DNA from: an uncultured Ruminococcus sp. | Lineage (GTDB): Bacteria; Bacillota; Clostridia; Oscillospirales; CAG-272 | Assembly (NCBI GenBank): GCA_902766575.1 | Contig: CACXED010000331.1 | Location: 1-6,152, forward strand | Length of the DNA stretch: 6,152 nt | Reading direction: 5' to 3' | Shown here: in pieces, positions 1 through 5,945 of the stretch | Layout: each line of letters opens with the position of its first letter | How positions within the stretch are numbered: the stretch's first letter is position 1 | The notes under the pieces: model-generated | What the model saw: only the letters and a program-made list of their open reading frames with translations | Database searches by the model: none | What the model was told of the DNA's origin: nothing | Program-made: the position numbers and the translations under genes

Positions 1-2
1 AT

Positions 3-500
3 ATATACGCATTCAACGCAAACCGCGCGCTCTTTTTGACCTGCGAGCTTAAGACCTCGCTTGAACTGCGTTCGATGAAGTCCAACTTCGGTCTGGTGCC
101 TTTCCCCAAGTATGATGAAGCGCAGAAGGATTATATTACCTATTCCAATCCTGTTACCTGCCTGCTGACAATTCCGATAACAAATAAGGAAACTCACCGG
201 ACCGGAGTTATCCTCGACGCGCTGACATATGACAGCTATAAGAACGTACTTCCTGTATATTATAACATAACAGTCGAACAGAAGGGTCTGCGCAACGAGG
301 AGTCGATTGAAATGCTCGATATCGTCCGCAACAGCCGCAGTACGCTTTTCTCCAACCTCTACGGAATAACACTCGATCTCAATAACGCGCTCCAGAACGA
401 AGTCCTCAAAGCCACCGGAACCGCCGCATCGACCATCGCCGCAGCCGAGAGCACCGTTCAGAAGAACCTCGAGGACGTGCTCGCAGCCTTCTCGAAATAA
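3..500 (+). CDS. Sugar ABC transporter substrate-binding protein, C-terminal part (5' end outside window)
   Basis: This is the C-terminal ~165 residues of an extracellular solute-binding protein of the family-1 (carbohydrate) type. It would capture a sugar or oligosaccharide outside the cell and hand it to an ABC permease. The frame is open from the left edge of the window, so the TTG at 36 is internal and not a start. Visible family features are the segment GLVPFPKYDEAQKDY, typical of the closing lobe of these Gram-positive binding proteins, then a TIPIT segment and a DSYKNVLPVYYNITVEQKG helix region. It ends in an alanine-rich helix running to the last residues (LEDVLAAFSK), which is how such proteins normally end. 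The signal peptide and lipobox would lie upstream. The C-terminus looks intact. A degraded aldolase gene follows at about 35 bases. The substrate cannot be read from this part. The family call is firm at the level of fold, but rests on recognised motifs and not on a search. Confidence 0.8.
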   Translation: MYAFNANRALFLTCELKTSLELRSMKSNFGLVPFPKYDEAQKDYITYSNPVTCLLTIPITNKETHRTGVILDALTYDSYKNVLPVYYNITVEQKGLRNEESIEMLDIVRNSRSTLFSNLYGITLDLNNALQNEVLKATGTAASTIAAAESTVQKNLEDVLAAFSK

Positions 501-535
501 TTGAACAAAATCGCACATTGCTATTGCAATTTCTG

Positions 536-1042
536 GAAATGCTCGTCGGAGCAGGTAATGTGCTGACTCCAGAGCAGGCTGACGCGGCTGTCAAGGCAGG
601 TGCAAAGTTTATCGGTAAGCCTGGGACTCAATCCGCGCGTTGTCAAGCATTGTCTTGAAATCGGAGTGCCGATTACTCCAAGCTGCTCGAATTCGTCGGA
701 TATCTAAACTGCGCTCGAGCTCTGACTTGACGTTGTGAAGTCCTTCCTAGCTGAGGCTGCGGGAGGACTTCCGATGTTTAAGGCTATGTGCGCACCCTAC
801 GGCGGTCTTATGTTCATGCCGACCGGAGGTCTTAACGAGAACAATATTCTGAGCTACCTCAAATTCAATAAAATCCTCGCGCGAGGAGGCAGCGTCATGG
901 TTCCTACCGATCTGCTCGATGCCGGAAAGTTCGACGAAATCAAACGCCTGACTCGTGATGCGGTTATGCTTATGCACGCAAGGCTGTCTACTTCAAGAAC
1001 GACATCTGCGGCTTTGCTTTCCATCTTGTTCAGAAAAAATAA
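536..1042 (+). pseudogene. Degraded KDPG/KHG aldolase (eda-like) with a remnant of a fused C-terminal VOC-like domain
   Basis: Read across frames, this is a 2-dehydro-3-deoxyphosphogluconate / 4-hydroxy-2-oxoglutarate aldolase. The frame from 536 gives EMLVGAGNVLTPEQADAAVK and then KAGAKFI. An extra G near 614-615 shifts the frame, after which 615 onward reads as the family's GLNPRVVKHCLEIGVPIT segment. The same frame continues through a TAA at 705 (probably once GAA) and a TGA at 723 (probably once GGA) into DVVKSFLAEAAGG. The lysine codon at 738-740 matches the Schiff-base lysine of the usual VVKFFPAEAAGG motif. It then covers the FMPTGGLNENN phosphate-binding loop up to about 977. From 980 the frame changes again to AVYFKNDICGFAFHLVQKK and stop at 1040. 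From memory this resembles the end of a VOC/glyoxalase-like domain fused to some Clostridial KDPG aldolases, so most of that domain would have been deleted. The first ~60 residues of the aldolase are also missing. The gene is certainly non-functional; the fused-domain reading is an inference. Confidence 0.85.
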
Positions 1043-1046
1043 TTTT

Positions 1047-1051
1047 AGGAG
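1047..1051 (+). promoter_or_regulatory. Orphaned Shine-Dalgarno-like AGGAG
   Basis: AGGAG lies five bases after the aldolase-remnant stop codon, where an operon's next ribosome-binding site would be expected, but no start codon follows at a useful distance. It is followed by TGAAGTC. The glycosidase ATG at 1178 is preceded by CGAAGTC. If the DNA between the two GAAGTC copies were absent, AGGAG would sit seven bases before that ATG, an ideal spacing. This suggests it is the original ribosome-binding site of the glycosidase gene. Confidence 0.4.
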
Positions 1052-1052
1052 T

Positions 1053-1177
1053 GAAGTCTGAAAATAAATTTTCAGACCACGAATTTTGTGACTTCGAGGT
1101 CAATGACCTCGATTTTGCTAATGCAAAACCGCCACCAAACATCGACACAGAAAGGAAGACTTCGCTGACGCGAAGTC
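1053..1177 (+). repeat. Palindrome-rich intergenic cassette flanked by GAAGTC direct repeats
   Basis: This non-coding stretch between the dead aldolase and the glycosidase contains four consecutive perfect inverted repeats. The first has arms GTCTGAAAAT (1056-1065) and ATTTTCAGAC (1068-1077). The second has TCGAGGTC (1094-1101) and GACCTCGA (1105-1112). The third has TTTTGC (1113-1118) and GCAAAA (1123-1128). The fourth has GACTTCGC (1158-1165) and GCGAAGTC (1170-1177). The 6-base word GAAGTC opens (1053-1058) and closes (1172-1177) the segment in direct orientation, and its reverse GACTTC occurs at 1090 and 1158. A run AAAACCGCCACC follows the third palindrome. The arrangement is like a non-autonomous palindromic intergenic element (REP- or MITE-like). 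Between the flanking hexamers I see no terminal inverted repeat of the classic kind. Membership in a dispersed family cannot be tested from one copy. Confidence 0.55.
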
Positions 1178-1180
1178 ATG
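1151..1180 (+). promoter_or_regulatory. Shine-Dalgarno-like AAAGGAAG followed by a hairpin abutting the glycosidase ATG
   Basis: AAAGGAAG at 1151-1158 is the only purine-rich candidate upstream of the ATG at 1178, but it lies about 21 bases away, too far for ordinary initiation. The whole gap is a perfect 8-bp hairpin (1158-1165 with 1170-1177, loop TGAC) that ends on the base before the ATG. Folded, the hairpin would bring the purine run next to the ATG, or it could hinder the ribosome. A second in-frame ATG at 1190 has no better site. Start choice and translational strength are therefore uncertain. Confidence 0.4.
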
Positions 1181-2785
1181 GTCATAAAAATGATTAAATG
1201 GTTCTATAACGGCGGACATGGTACACTTGACCTTGTAGCACCGTCCTACACCTGCCTTATAAAAAAGCGCGGAGGTCCGCTGGTTATTTACGCGAAAGGC
1301 TCAAAGACAGCCGATATTATCTTCCGTCCCGACGCAGGATTTTCTGCTGAGCCGAGCGCATTTGTGCCCGAGATAGGCACGAAAACTCTTGCCGGAAAGG
1401 ACGACAAATTCGAAATCAGCTATAGCTGCGACGACGGAGTTCATCTTGCAGTCAGCTTCTATGACGACCGGATTGAGGTCAAGGCTGACCGTCAGGGCGA
1501 CGAGGTAATACCGGAGACCTTCTATATCGGACGCGGCTCTAAGGTATACACCGACCAGGTATTTTCTCCGTCTCAGCCCGATTTCCATATTCCGATCGGA
1601 CACTATCTGCGTCCCGAGGAGGAGGTTGACCTTTCGCCCGGACTTATGACGCCCGCGCCGTGGTGCTTTTCAGCTCGTCAGGAAAGCTCGGAATGGATGG
1701 GCTTTGCAATCGAGCCGACGCAGGATGAGCTTAATTTCGTCGGATTCGGTTCGGTTCCGGGAGTGGGACGCGACTTTTGCTGGAGGGTTATGTACAACGG
1801 CTGTCTGCCTGCGTGCAGAAGTCTCTCTGTTCCCGTACTCGTCATAAGATTCGGAATGAAGGACGAATTTGAGGTATTCAAGCGGCATACCGACCATCTT
1901 ATTGAATGCGGCAAGGTCGAAAAGCCGGAAAAATACTACCCTTGGCATCACGGAGTTTCGGTCTGCGGCTGGCGTTGGCAGAGAGGGACTTCGCCCGAAT
2001 GCGAGCTTTACGAGAAGAATCTTGCAATGCTCGAGGAAAAGGGCATTGACTACGATATCCTGATAATCGACGATTTCTGGGGCGAAGCTAAAGAACACGG
2101 CGTCTGGAAAGCCTGCGGACGCTGGCCTGACCTGCGCGGCTTCATCGACGCCCGTCACGCCGAGGGACGTCGGGTGCTGCTCTGGGTTTGCACCTATACC
2201 GACGGACTTCCCGAGAATGAGACGATACCTGAGTTCAGAATGCACGACCTTGATTCAAAGGAGTGGGCAGAGAGACTTCGCGAGGACGCGCACCGTATGC
2301 TTTCGAATGACCCGGGCTGCTATAATGCCGATGGAATTAAGTTCGATTTCACCGCGCTGTTCCCGTTGAAGCCTTCATGCTCCCACTACGGAGTCGGATA
2401 TATTCTGGAACGCTACAAAATGGTTGCCGAGGCAATGCGCGCAGTCAAGCCGGATGCGATGCTTTTGAATCAGAGCACAAATCCTTACTATATGAAGTAT
2501 CAGTCCGCGATTAGACTGAACGATTTCACCGCACTGCCCTGCCACGGACTTGAGGAGATGAGAATACGCGGAAAAATCGCTCGTGCCGTCGGAATGGGAC
2601 TGCCGATAGATTCGGATCATATCTCCTGTTCTCCTCAGACGTATGAGGACGGTATCGATTTCTTCCGCGAAATGGAATCGGTCGGAGACGTATCTATTTA
2701 TGTCAACGAAAACGACCTCACCGACCCCGAGCTTGTCGAAGCTATACGCGAGCTGTCGAAACGGCATACTATGAGGAATAAGTGA
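1178..2785 (+). CDS. GH36/melibiase-like alpha-galactosidase
   Basis: This 535-residue protein has the two-domain plan of clan GH-D retaining glycosidases. An N-terminal beta-sandwich region spans about residues 5-245, followed by a TIM barrel from about 255 to the end. Barrel landmarks include CGWRWQRG near 263-270, IIDDFWGEA at 296-304, RWPDLRGFIDARHAEGRRVL at 316-335, and GIKFDFT at 386-392. In the last, D390 of the K-x-D motif is the expected catalytic nucleophile. RLNDF at 446-450 and LPIDSDHIS at 475-483 follow, where an aspartate (D478 or D480) is the likely acid/base. Alpha-galactosides such as raffinose-type sugars or alpha-galactosyl glycans would be typical substrates, but related specificities in the clan are possible. 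There is no signal peptide, so it should act in the cytoplasm on imported sugars. The usual C-terminal beta domain of full-length GH36 enzymes (about 700 residues) is absent. The start at 1178 was preferred as the first ATG; 1190, giving MIKWFYNGG, is a real alternative because neither has a well-spaced ribosome-binding site. The reading frame is intact. Confidence 0.8.
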   Translation: MVIKMIKWFYNGGHGTLDLVAPSYTCLIKKRGGPLVIYAKGSKTADIIFRPDAGFSAEPSAFVPEIGTKTLAGKDDKFEISYSCDDGVHLAVSFYDDRIEVKADRQGDEVIPETFYIGRGSKVYTDQVFSPSQPDFHIPIGHYLRPEEEVDLSPGLMTPAPWCFSARQESSEWMGFAIEPTQDELNFVGFGSVPGVGRDFCWRVMYNGCLPACRSLSVPVLVIRFGMKDEFEVFKRHTDHLIECGKVEKPEKYYPWHHGVSVCGWRWQRGTSPECELYEKNLAMLEEKGIDYDILIIDDFWGEAKEHGVWKACGRWPDLRGFIDARHAEGRRVLLWVCTYTDGLPENETIPEFRMHDLDSKEWAERLREDAHRMLSNDPGCYNADGIKFDFTALFPLKPSCSHYGVGYILERYKMVAEAMRAVKPDAMLLNQSTNPYYMKYQSAIRLNDFTALPCHGLEEMRIRGKIARAVGMGLPIDSDHISCSPQTYEDGIDFFREMESVGDVSIYVNENDLTDPELVEAIRELSKRHTMRNK

Positions 2786-2806
2786 ACCGCAAAAGCTGAT
2801 AAATAA

Positions 2807-3460
2807 ACTGGTGCGGAACTGATTTTCAAAGACAATGTTTCAGCATTCGGATTTTTTGACTGTGAAAATGTTGCGCTTAAAAATTTCTCAATAGACTATG
2901 AGTATCCTTTCTTCTGGCAGGCAAAAATCACCTGCGTGACCGACACTTATTTTGAAGTCGAAAGCGACAAGTATAATTTCAATTGTAAATATGACTCTAA
3001 TAAAAAACACCTTGCATTTTTCAAAAAAGGTGCAGTAGAGCCTTGTTCAACCTGTACGAGTATGCTTGCCGACGAATTTGAGGCGGATGGTACACGCGGT
3101 AAGGCTTCTCCCGATTATTTTCTTTGCGTGAACGGTAAACCCAACGAATTTTACCCTGAAATGTCAAGGATATTTGACGTCGCTCAAACCGATAACAAAA
3201 TTCGCTTTACTATTATTTCAGGCTCTATGCCTAAGCATCACGAAGGTTGCTATTTAACCGCTACTGACCACGAGCGCCGAAACAATGCGGTGTATTTTTA
3301 CAGATGCAAAAACATCACCATACAGGATATCGATATGTACACATCGCTGTCATTCGGGGTAATTGGTCTGCTTTGCGAAAATGTTACCATACAGTGTGTA
3401 AACTCTATATTAAAACCGGGAACGGACAATAAACTCGCAGTTGTTGCCGATATGTTCCAT
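2807..3460 (+). pseudogene. N-terminally truncated right-handed beta-helix protein (GH110-like) fragment
   Basis: The frame is open from just after a TAA at 2804-2806 but has no ATG until about 3061. The protein sequence already reads as homologous from GAELIFKDNVSAFGFFDCEN, so the true N-terminus is missing and this part starts mid-domain. Short beta-helix coils are visible, such as FFDCENVALKNFSIDYEYPF, then YFYRCKNITIQDIDMYTSLS and LLCENVTIQCVNSIL, ending at DNKLAVVADMFH. This coil pattern and the (A)ADMFH strand resemble GH110 alpha-1,3-galactosidases and related parallel beta-helix glycosidases, which remove terminal alpha-galactose as in the blood-group B epitope. The remainder of the helix, probably including part of the active site, is replaced by binding-protein sequence. 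The fragment looks more A+T-rich than its neighbours (many AAA, TTT and AAT codons), consistent with a different origin. Family-level identification is moderate; beta-helix fold is more secure than GH110. Confidence 0.6.
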
Positions 3461-3802
3461 ATGGATAAGTATACAATCTGGGGCATTCCGGTGACAGAGA
3501 CCGACGATGAATTTGTGGGTCTCGTGACACAGGCGCTCTGCGAGGAGAGCTATAAGACCGTATATCCGGCATTCTACGATGTCGCGCTGAAGAACAAATA
3601 CTCAACCGACAAAGGAACCGCGGAAATGGTTGACCTTCTGATGTCGGGCGCTACATTCGACGTTGCGTTTATGTTCGAGGATTACTGCGGAAAAATCCAG
3701 ACCTTGATACGTGAGCATATCAAAAACAATGACCCCGATTTTGCATCCGACTACACTTCCAGAACATTCAAGTTAGATGAGCTTTACGAAGCGTTAAAAT
3801 AA
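2936..3802 (+). CDS. Chimeric open reading frame: beta-helix fragment fused to solute-binding-protein C-terminus
   Basis: A continuous frame links two unrelated folds. If it is translated at all, the nearest legal start is the GTG at 2936, which has no Shine-Dalgarno-like sequence before it and would cut into the beta-helix region; homologous sequence extends upstream to 2807. Residues 1 to about 175 are beta-helix coils, and from M176 (codon 3461) the sequence is the end of a sugar-binding lipoprotein. The product would lack a signal peptide, so neither half could do its normal job: the binding-protein part needs export and its first lobe, and the beta-helix part lacks its beginning and end. 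I therefore regard this as a rearrangement relic that happens to stay open, and not as a designed fusion. An automatic gene caller would probably report it as a hypothetical protein. Confidence 0.5.
   Translation: MTDTYFEVESDKYNFNCKYDSNKKHLAFFKKGAVEPCSTCTSMLADEFEADGTRGKASPDYFLCVNGKPNEFYPEMSRIFDVAQTDNKIRFTIISGSMPKHHEGCYLTATDHERRNNAVYFYRCKNITIQDIDMYTSLSFGVIGLLCENVTIQCVNSILKPGTDNKLAVVADMFHMDKYTIWGIPVTETDDEFVGLVTQALCEESYKTVYPAFYDVALKNKYSTDKGTAEMVDLLMSGATFDVAFMFEDYCGKIQTLIREHIKNNDPDFASDYTSRTFKLDELYEALK
3461..3802 (+). pseudogene. C-terminal fragment of a second sugar ABC transporter substrate-binding protein
   Basis: From about 3461 the sequence reads MDKYTIWGIPVTETDDEFVG and continues with EESYKTVYPAFYDVALKNKY, then an MVDLLMSGATFDVAFMFEDY segment and a final helical tail ending ELYEALK. 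This is the last ~113 residues of a family-1 solute-binding protein. It aligns by eye with the binding protein at 3-500: IPVT against IPIT, then EESYKTVYPAFY against YDSYKNVLPVYY, at the same spacing. The two are diverged paralogues and not a recent duplication. The N-terminal lobe, signal peptide and lipobox are gone. The LVIVD-repeat gene begins 16 bases after its stop, so the ancestral order was probably binding protein then LVIVD protein in one operon. Confidence 0.7.
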
Positions 3803-3806
3803 TTAC

Positions 3807-3821
3807 TGAGGTAAAAATATG
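3807..3821 (+). promoter_or_regulatory. Ribosome-binding site and start of the LVIVD-repeat gene
   Basis: TGAGG at 3807-3811 is followed by seven A/T-rich bases and then ATG at 3819. This is normal spacing for Firmicutes and fixes the start of the downstream gene. It is the only gene in the window with a textbook initiation site. Confidence 0.7.
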
Positions 3822-5864
3822 TCAATTCTGAACGGTTCATTCGCGCCGGAAAGACTTCATCCCGACCGCGACCCCTATGGCAGTCCATTCAGGCAAATCG
3901 GCTTTATTCCGCTTGCCGGAGCGATGGACGTGGCGGTGTACAGTCAGAAAATCATAGCCGCCGGACACGGAAAGTTAGCCGTATATGAAATCAAAGACGA
4001 TGCGCCGGAGCTTGAAAGCGAGCTTTGCGGACTTGGAAGCTCCAGACAGCTCACAGTCGCGGATAGCTTTGCCTATCTGACCGCGCGCTCCGACGGGCTT
4101 TATATAATAGACCTCCGCGGAGAATCGCCGGTCTTAGCCGCGCACATCGACACGTTGGAGCTTGCGACCGGAATCTGCTGTGCCGACGGTATTTTAGCGG
4201 TCACAAACCGTCATATGGGCTGTGAGCTTTTCGATGTTCACGACCCATATCATCCCGAACGGCTCGGAGATTTCATCTGCGGTGAGGCGCAGTCAGTATG
4301 GCTGCACGAAAATTTGGCTGTAATCAGCGACTGGATGAACAAGCGCATCCGGGTGTTCGATATCACCAATCCCAGAGCGGCTGCCGAGATATCAAGGTTC
4401 GGAGTGGACGGCTTTGCAGACGGAGTATGTGTTTTTCGGACAGCGCCGGATAAGCTCCACCCGTCCGGTCGGACAATCTGCGCCGCCGCGACAGGTCATC
4501 ATTCCGCAAAGCTGAAAAATCGACGCAAGTACAATAAATACAGCTTCGTCACCGCCGAAATGCTCGCGGAGGGCTACGGCGGCGGTCATGGCGTCGAGTT
4601 TTTCGACATTACAGATCCTGCCGACCCCGAATACATTTCATCGTTAAAAGCCCCTCCGCACTTTGGCGGAATTGATTCTTGGCGTGTATTCGTAGCAGGC
4701 AATCTCTGCTATTTTGCCGATTCTATGGGCGGACTGTTTGAGATAGATATTACAGACATTGAGAATCCGAGGTTCACCCGCCAATTCCGACTTCCTATTA
4801 AGGAAAAGCAGCGTCAGACTCCTCCGTCAATACAGCTTATATGCGGTGATGTCACAGGCGTGGCAATACTCGGTAATAATTTATGCGTCGCCGGAGATGG
4901 TGGAGTTTACATACTTGACCGTCAGGGCAGCGAAGAAGCCGCATTATACGAGATGCAAAAGCCATCGGCGCAGGTCAATCTCAATTTACCGACGCCGGAA
5001 TACAATAATCCGGACGTTGAGGTTATCGCAAAAACAGGTCAGATGCACTCCTTTGTCTCAATCGGAGGGGATTTGCTCTGTGCTGCCGGAAACTCCGGAA
5101 TCGTTTCTGCCGGGAACGGAAAAAGTCTGACCGACACTATCTGCTGTGACATCGCACTTTTCAACGACATCATAATCGCCGCCGAATTTGACGCCGGAAT
5201 CGCTGCCTATCGCTATGAAAACGGCAGTCTGACTCTGCTTGACCGAATGTCAGTCGAGCCTTGCTATCCTGCGCGCGAGGTTGTGAGCTTCGGCGAGTAT
5301 CTTCTGGTACAGCTCGCAAACGGTATAGTTCTGCCAATCACATTCGACGGACATTTCGCAAAATATGGCAGTCAGCTCGGTATCGGTATGCTGTATCATC
5401 GTCATATCGCGCGGACACCTGCCGGTGCATATCCGATTGTATTATCGCTGAATTACGGTCCCGAGCTGCTTATTCCAAAGGAGGGTGGACTTGTCAGACC
5501 CGGATACCGGCTTGGGTTAGAAACTTGTCCTATCGAGGAGGGCGGTTGTGGCTACGGTGACAGTATGATTGTGATTTTCAATCGCGGGTATTACTATCTT
5601 GAAAATCCGATGGATATTGTCAATAGCCCTGCCCCGATTGCTTGTGAGGGAGCTGCGCTGAACGGTCTGCCGTTCGTATGCGGAAGAAAGCTCGTCCTGC
5701 TCAACCGTGTAACCGGCAGAGTGGAAATTCTGGATATCTCCGAACCGTCACATCCGAAATTTGAAAAGCGGATAGAGACCGGACTGCATCCCGAATATGC
5801 CGCCGAGATTGACGGGCAGATACTTATAGCCTGCGGACATGGCGGCGTACTTAAAGTAAAGTAA
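3819..5864 (+). CDS. LVIVD-repeat beta-propeller protein, probably cytoplasmic, function unknown
   Basis: A 681-residue protein made of repeated beta-propeller-like blades of the LVIVD type, whose hallmark is a strand, then a D-(I/V)-x-(D/N/E)-P turn. Clear copies are LFDVHDPYHPERLGDF (137-152), RVFDITNPRAAAEISRF (178-194), FFDITDPADPEYISSL (261-276), EIDITDIENPRFTRQF (308-323) and EILDISEPSHPKFEKR (636-651). Weaker ones are LAVYEIKDDAP (53-63), GLYIIDLRGESP (93-104) and GVYILDRQGS (362-371). Between blades are strands such as ICCADGILAVT and NLCVAGDGG. The length suggests two propellers or one propeller plus divergent blades around 400-600. There is no signal peptide or membrane helix, and the protein has about 19 cysteines, favouring a cytoplasmic location, although LVIVD proteins are often exported. 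Such propellers commonly bind partners or ligands; no catalytic residues can be named. It sits last in the operon, 16 bases after a binding-protein remnant, with a good ribosome-binding site and a terminator behind it, so it appears intact and expressed. A link to sugar metabolism is by context only. Confidence 0.75.
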   Translation: MSILNGSFAPERLHPDRDPYGSPFRQIGFIPLAGAMDVAVYSQKIIAAGHGKLAVYEIKDDAPELESELCGLGSSRQLTVADSFAYLTARSDGLYIIDLRGESPVLAAHIDTLELATGICCADGILAVTNRHMGCELFDVHDPYHPERLGDFICGEAQSVWLHENLAVISDWMNKRIRVFDITNPRAAAEISRFGVDGFADGVCVFRTAPDKLHPSGRTICAAATGHHSAKLKNRRKYNKYSFVTAEMLAEGYGGGHGVEFFDITDPADPEYISSLKAPPHFGGIDSWRVFVAGNLCYFADSMGGLFEIDITDIENPRFTRQFRLPIKEKQRQTPPSIQLICGDVTGVAILGNNLCVAGDGGVYILDRQGSEEAALYEMQKPSAQVNLNLPTPEYNNPDVEVIAKTGQMHSFVSIGGDLLCAAGNSGIVSAGNGKSLTDTICCDIALFNDIIIAAEFDAGIAAYRYENGSLTLLDRMSVEPCYPAREVVSFGEYLLVQLANGIVLPITFDGHFAKYGSQLGIGMLYHRHIARTPAGAYPIVLSLNYGPELLIPKEGGLVRPGYRLGLETCPIEEGGCGYGDSMIVIFNRGYYYLENPMDIVNSPAPIACEGAALNGLPFVCGRKLVLLNRVTGRVEILDISEPSHPKFEKRIETGLHPEYAAEIDGQILIACGHGGVLKVK

Positions 5865-5879
5865 TAATTTAATTATTAA

Positions 5880-5924
5880 GGCGATACCACACAATTTCGA
5901 GTGCGTGGTATCGCCAAATTTTTT
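5880..5924 (+). terminator. Rho-independent terminator of the operon
   Basis: A perfect 11-bp stem, GGCGATACCAC (5880-5890) with GTGGTATCGCC (5905-5915), encloses a 14-base loop and is followed after AAA by six T residues (5919-5924). It begins 15 bases after the LVIVD stop codon. An A/T-rich palindrome (TAATAAT / ATTATTA, 5862-5878) overlaps the stop codon. The T-run is on the plus-strand side, so it serves the rightward operon. Confidence 0.9.
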
Positions 5925-5945
5925 CAAACCATGTCAGTTTGGTTT

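Noticed and set aside
516..530. A small inverted repeat ATTGC / GCAAT between the binding protein and aldolase remnant
   Set aside because: Five pairs only and no T-run, so not supported as a terminator.
735..1061. A 108-residue open frame starting at GTG 735
   Set aside because: It is the surviving middle of the broken aldolase; its GTG is the valine codon before the Schiff-base lysine, and its last ~27 residues are out-of-frame reading of the VOC-like tail.
1053..1177. A CRISPR array
   Set aside because: The palindromes differ in sequence and spacing; there is no repeated unit with spacers.
1053..1177. A riboswitch or tandem-terminator leader
   Set aside because: No T-run follows any stem and no known aptamer core is recognisable; a repeat cassette explains the pattern better.
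955..1197. An 80-residue open frame across the palindrome-rich region
   Set aside because: It runs through the aldolase end and the palindromes in a frame with no family resemblance and overlaps the glycosidase start.
1301..2767. Several open frames of 62-191 codons on the minus strand inside the glycosidase gene
   Set aside because: They are shadows of a high-coding-potential plus-strand gene with recognised catalytic motifs; none shows a domain or a ribosome-binding site.
4392..5560. Open frames on both strands within the LVIVD gene
   Set aside because: The LVIVD frame has clear repeats throughout; the alternatives are arginine- and serine-rich shadow translations.
5926..5945. A second hairpin, AAACCA / TGGTTT, after the terminator
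   Set aside because: Only six weak pairs with an eight-base loop; it could arise by chance in this A/T-rich stretch.
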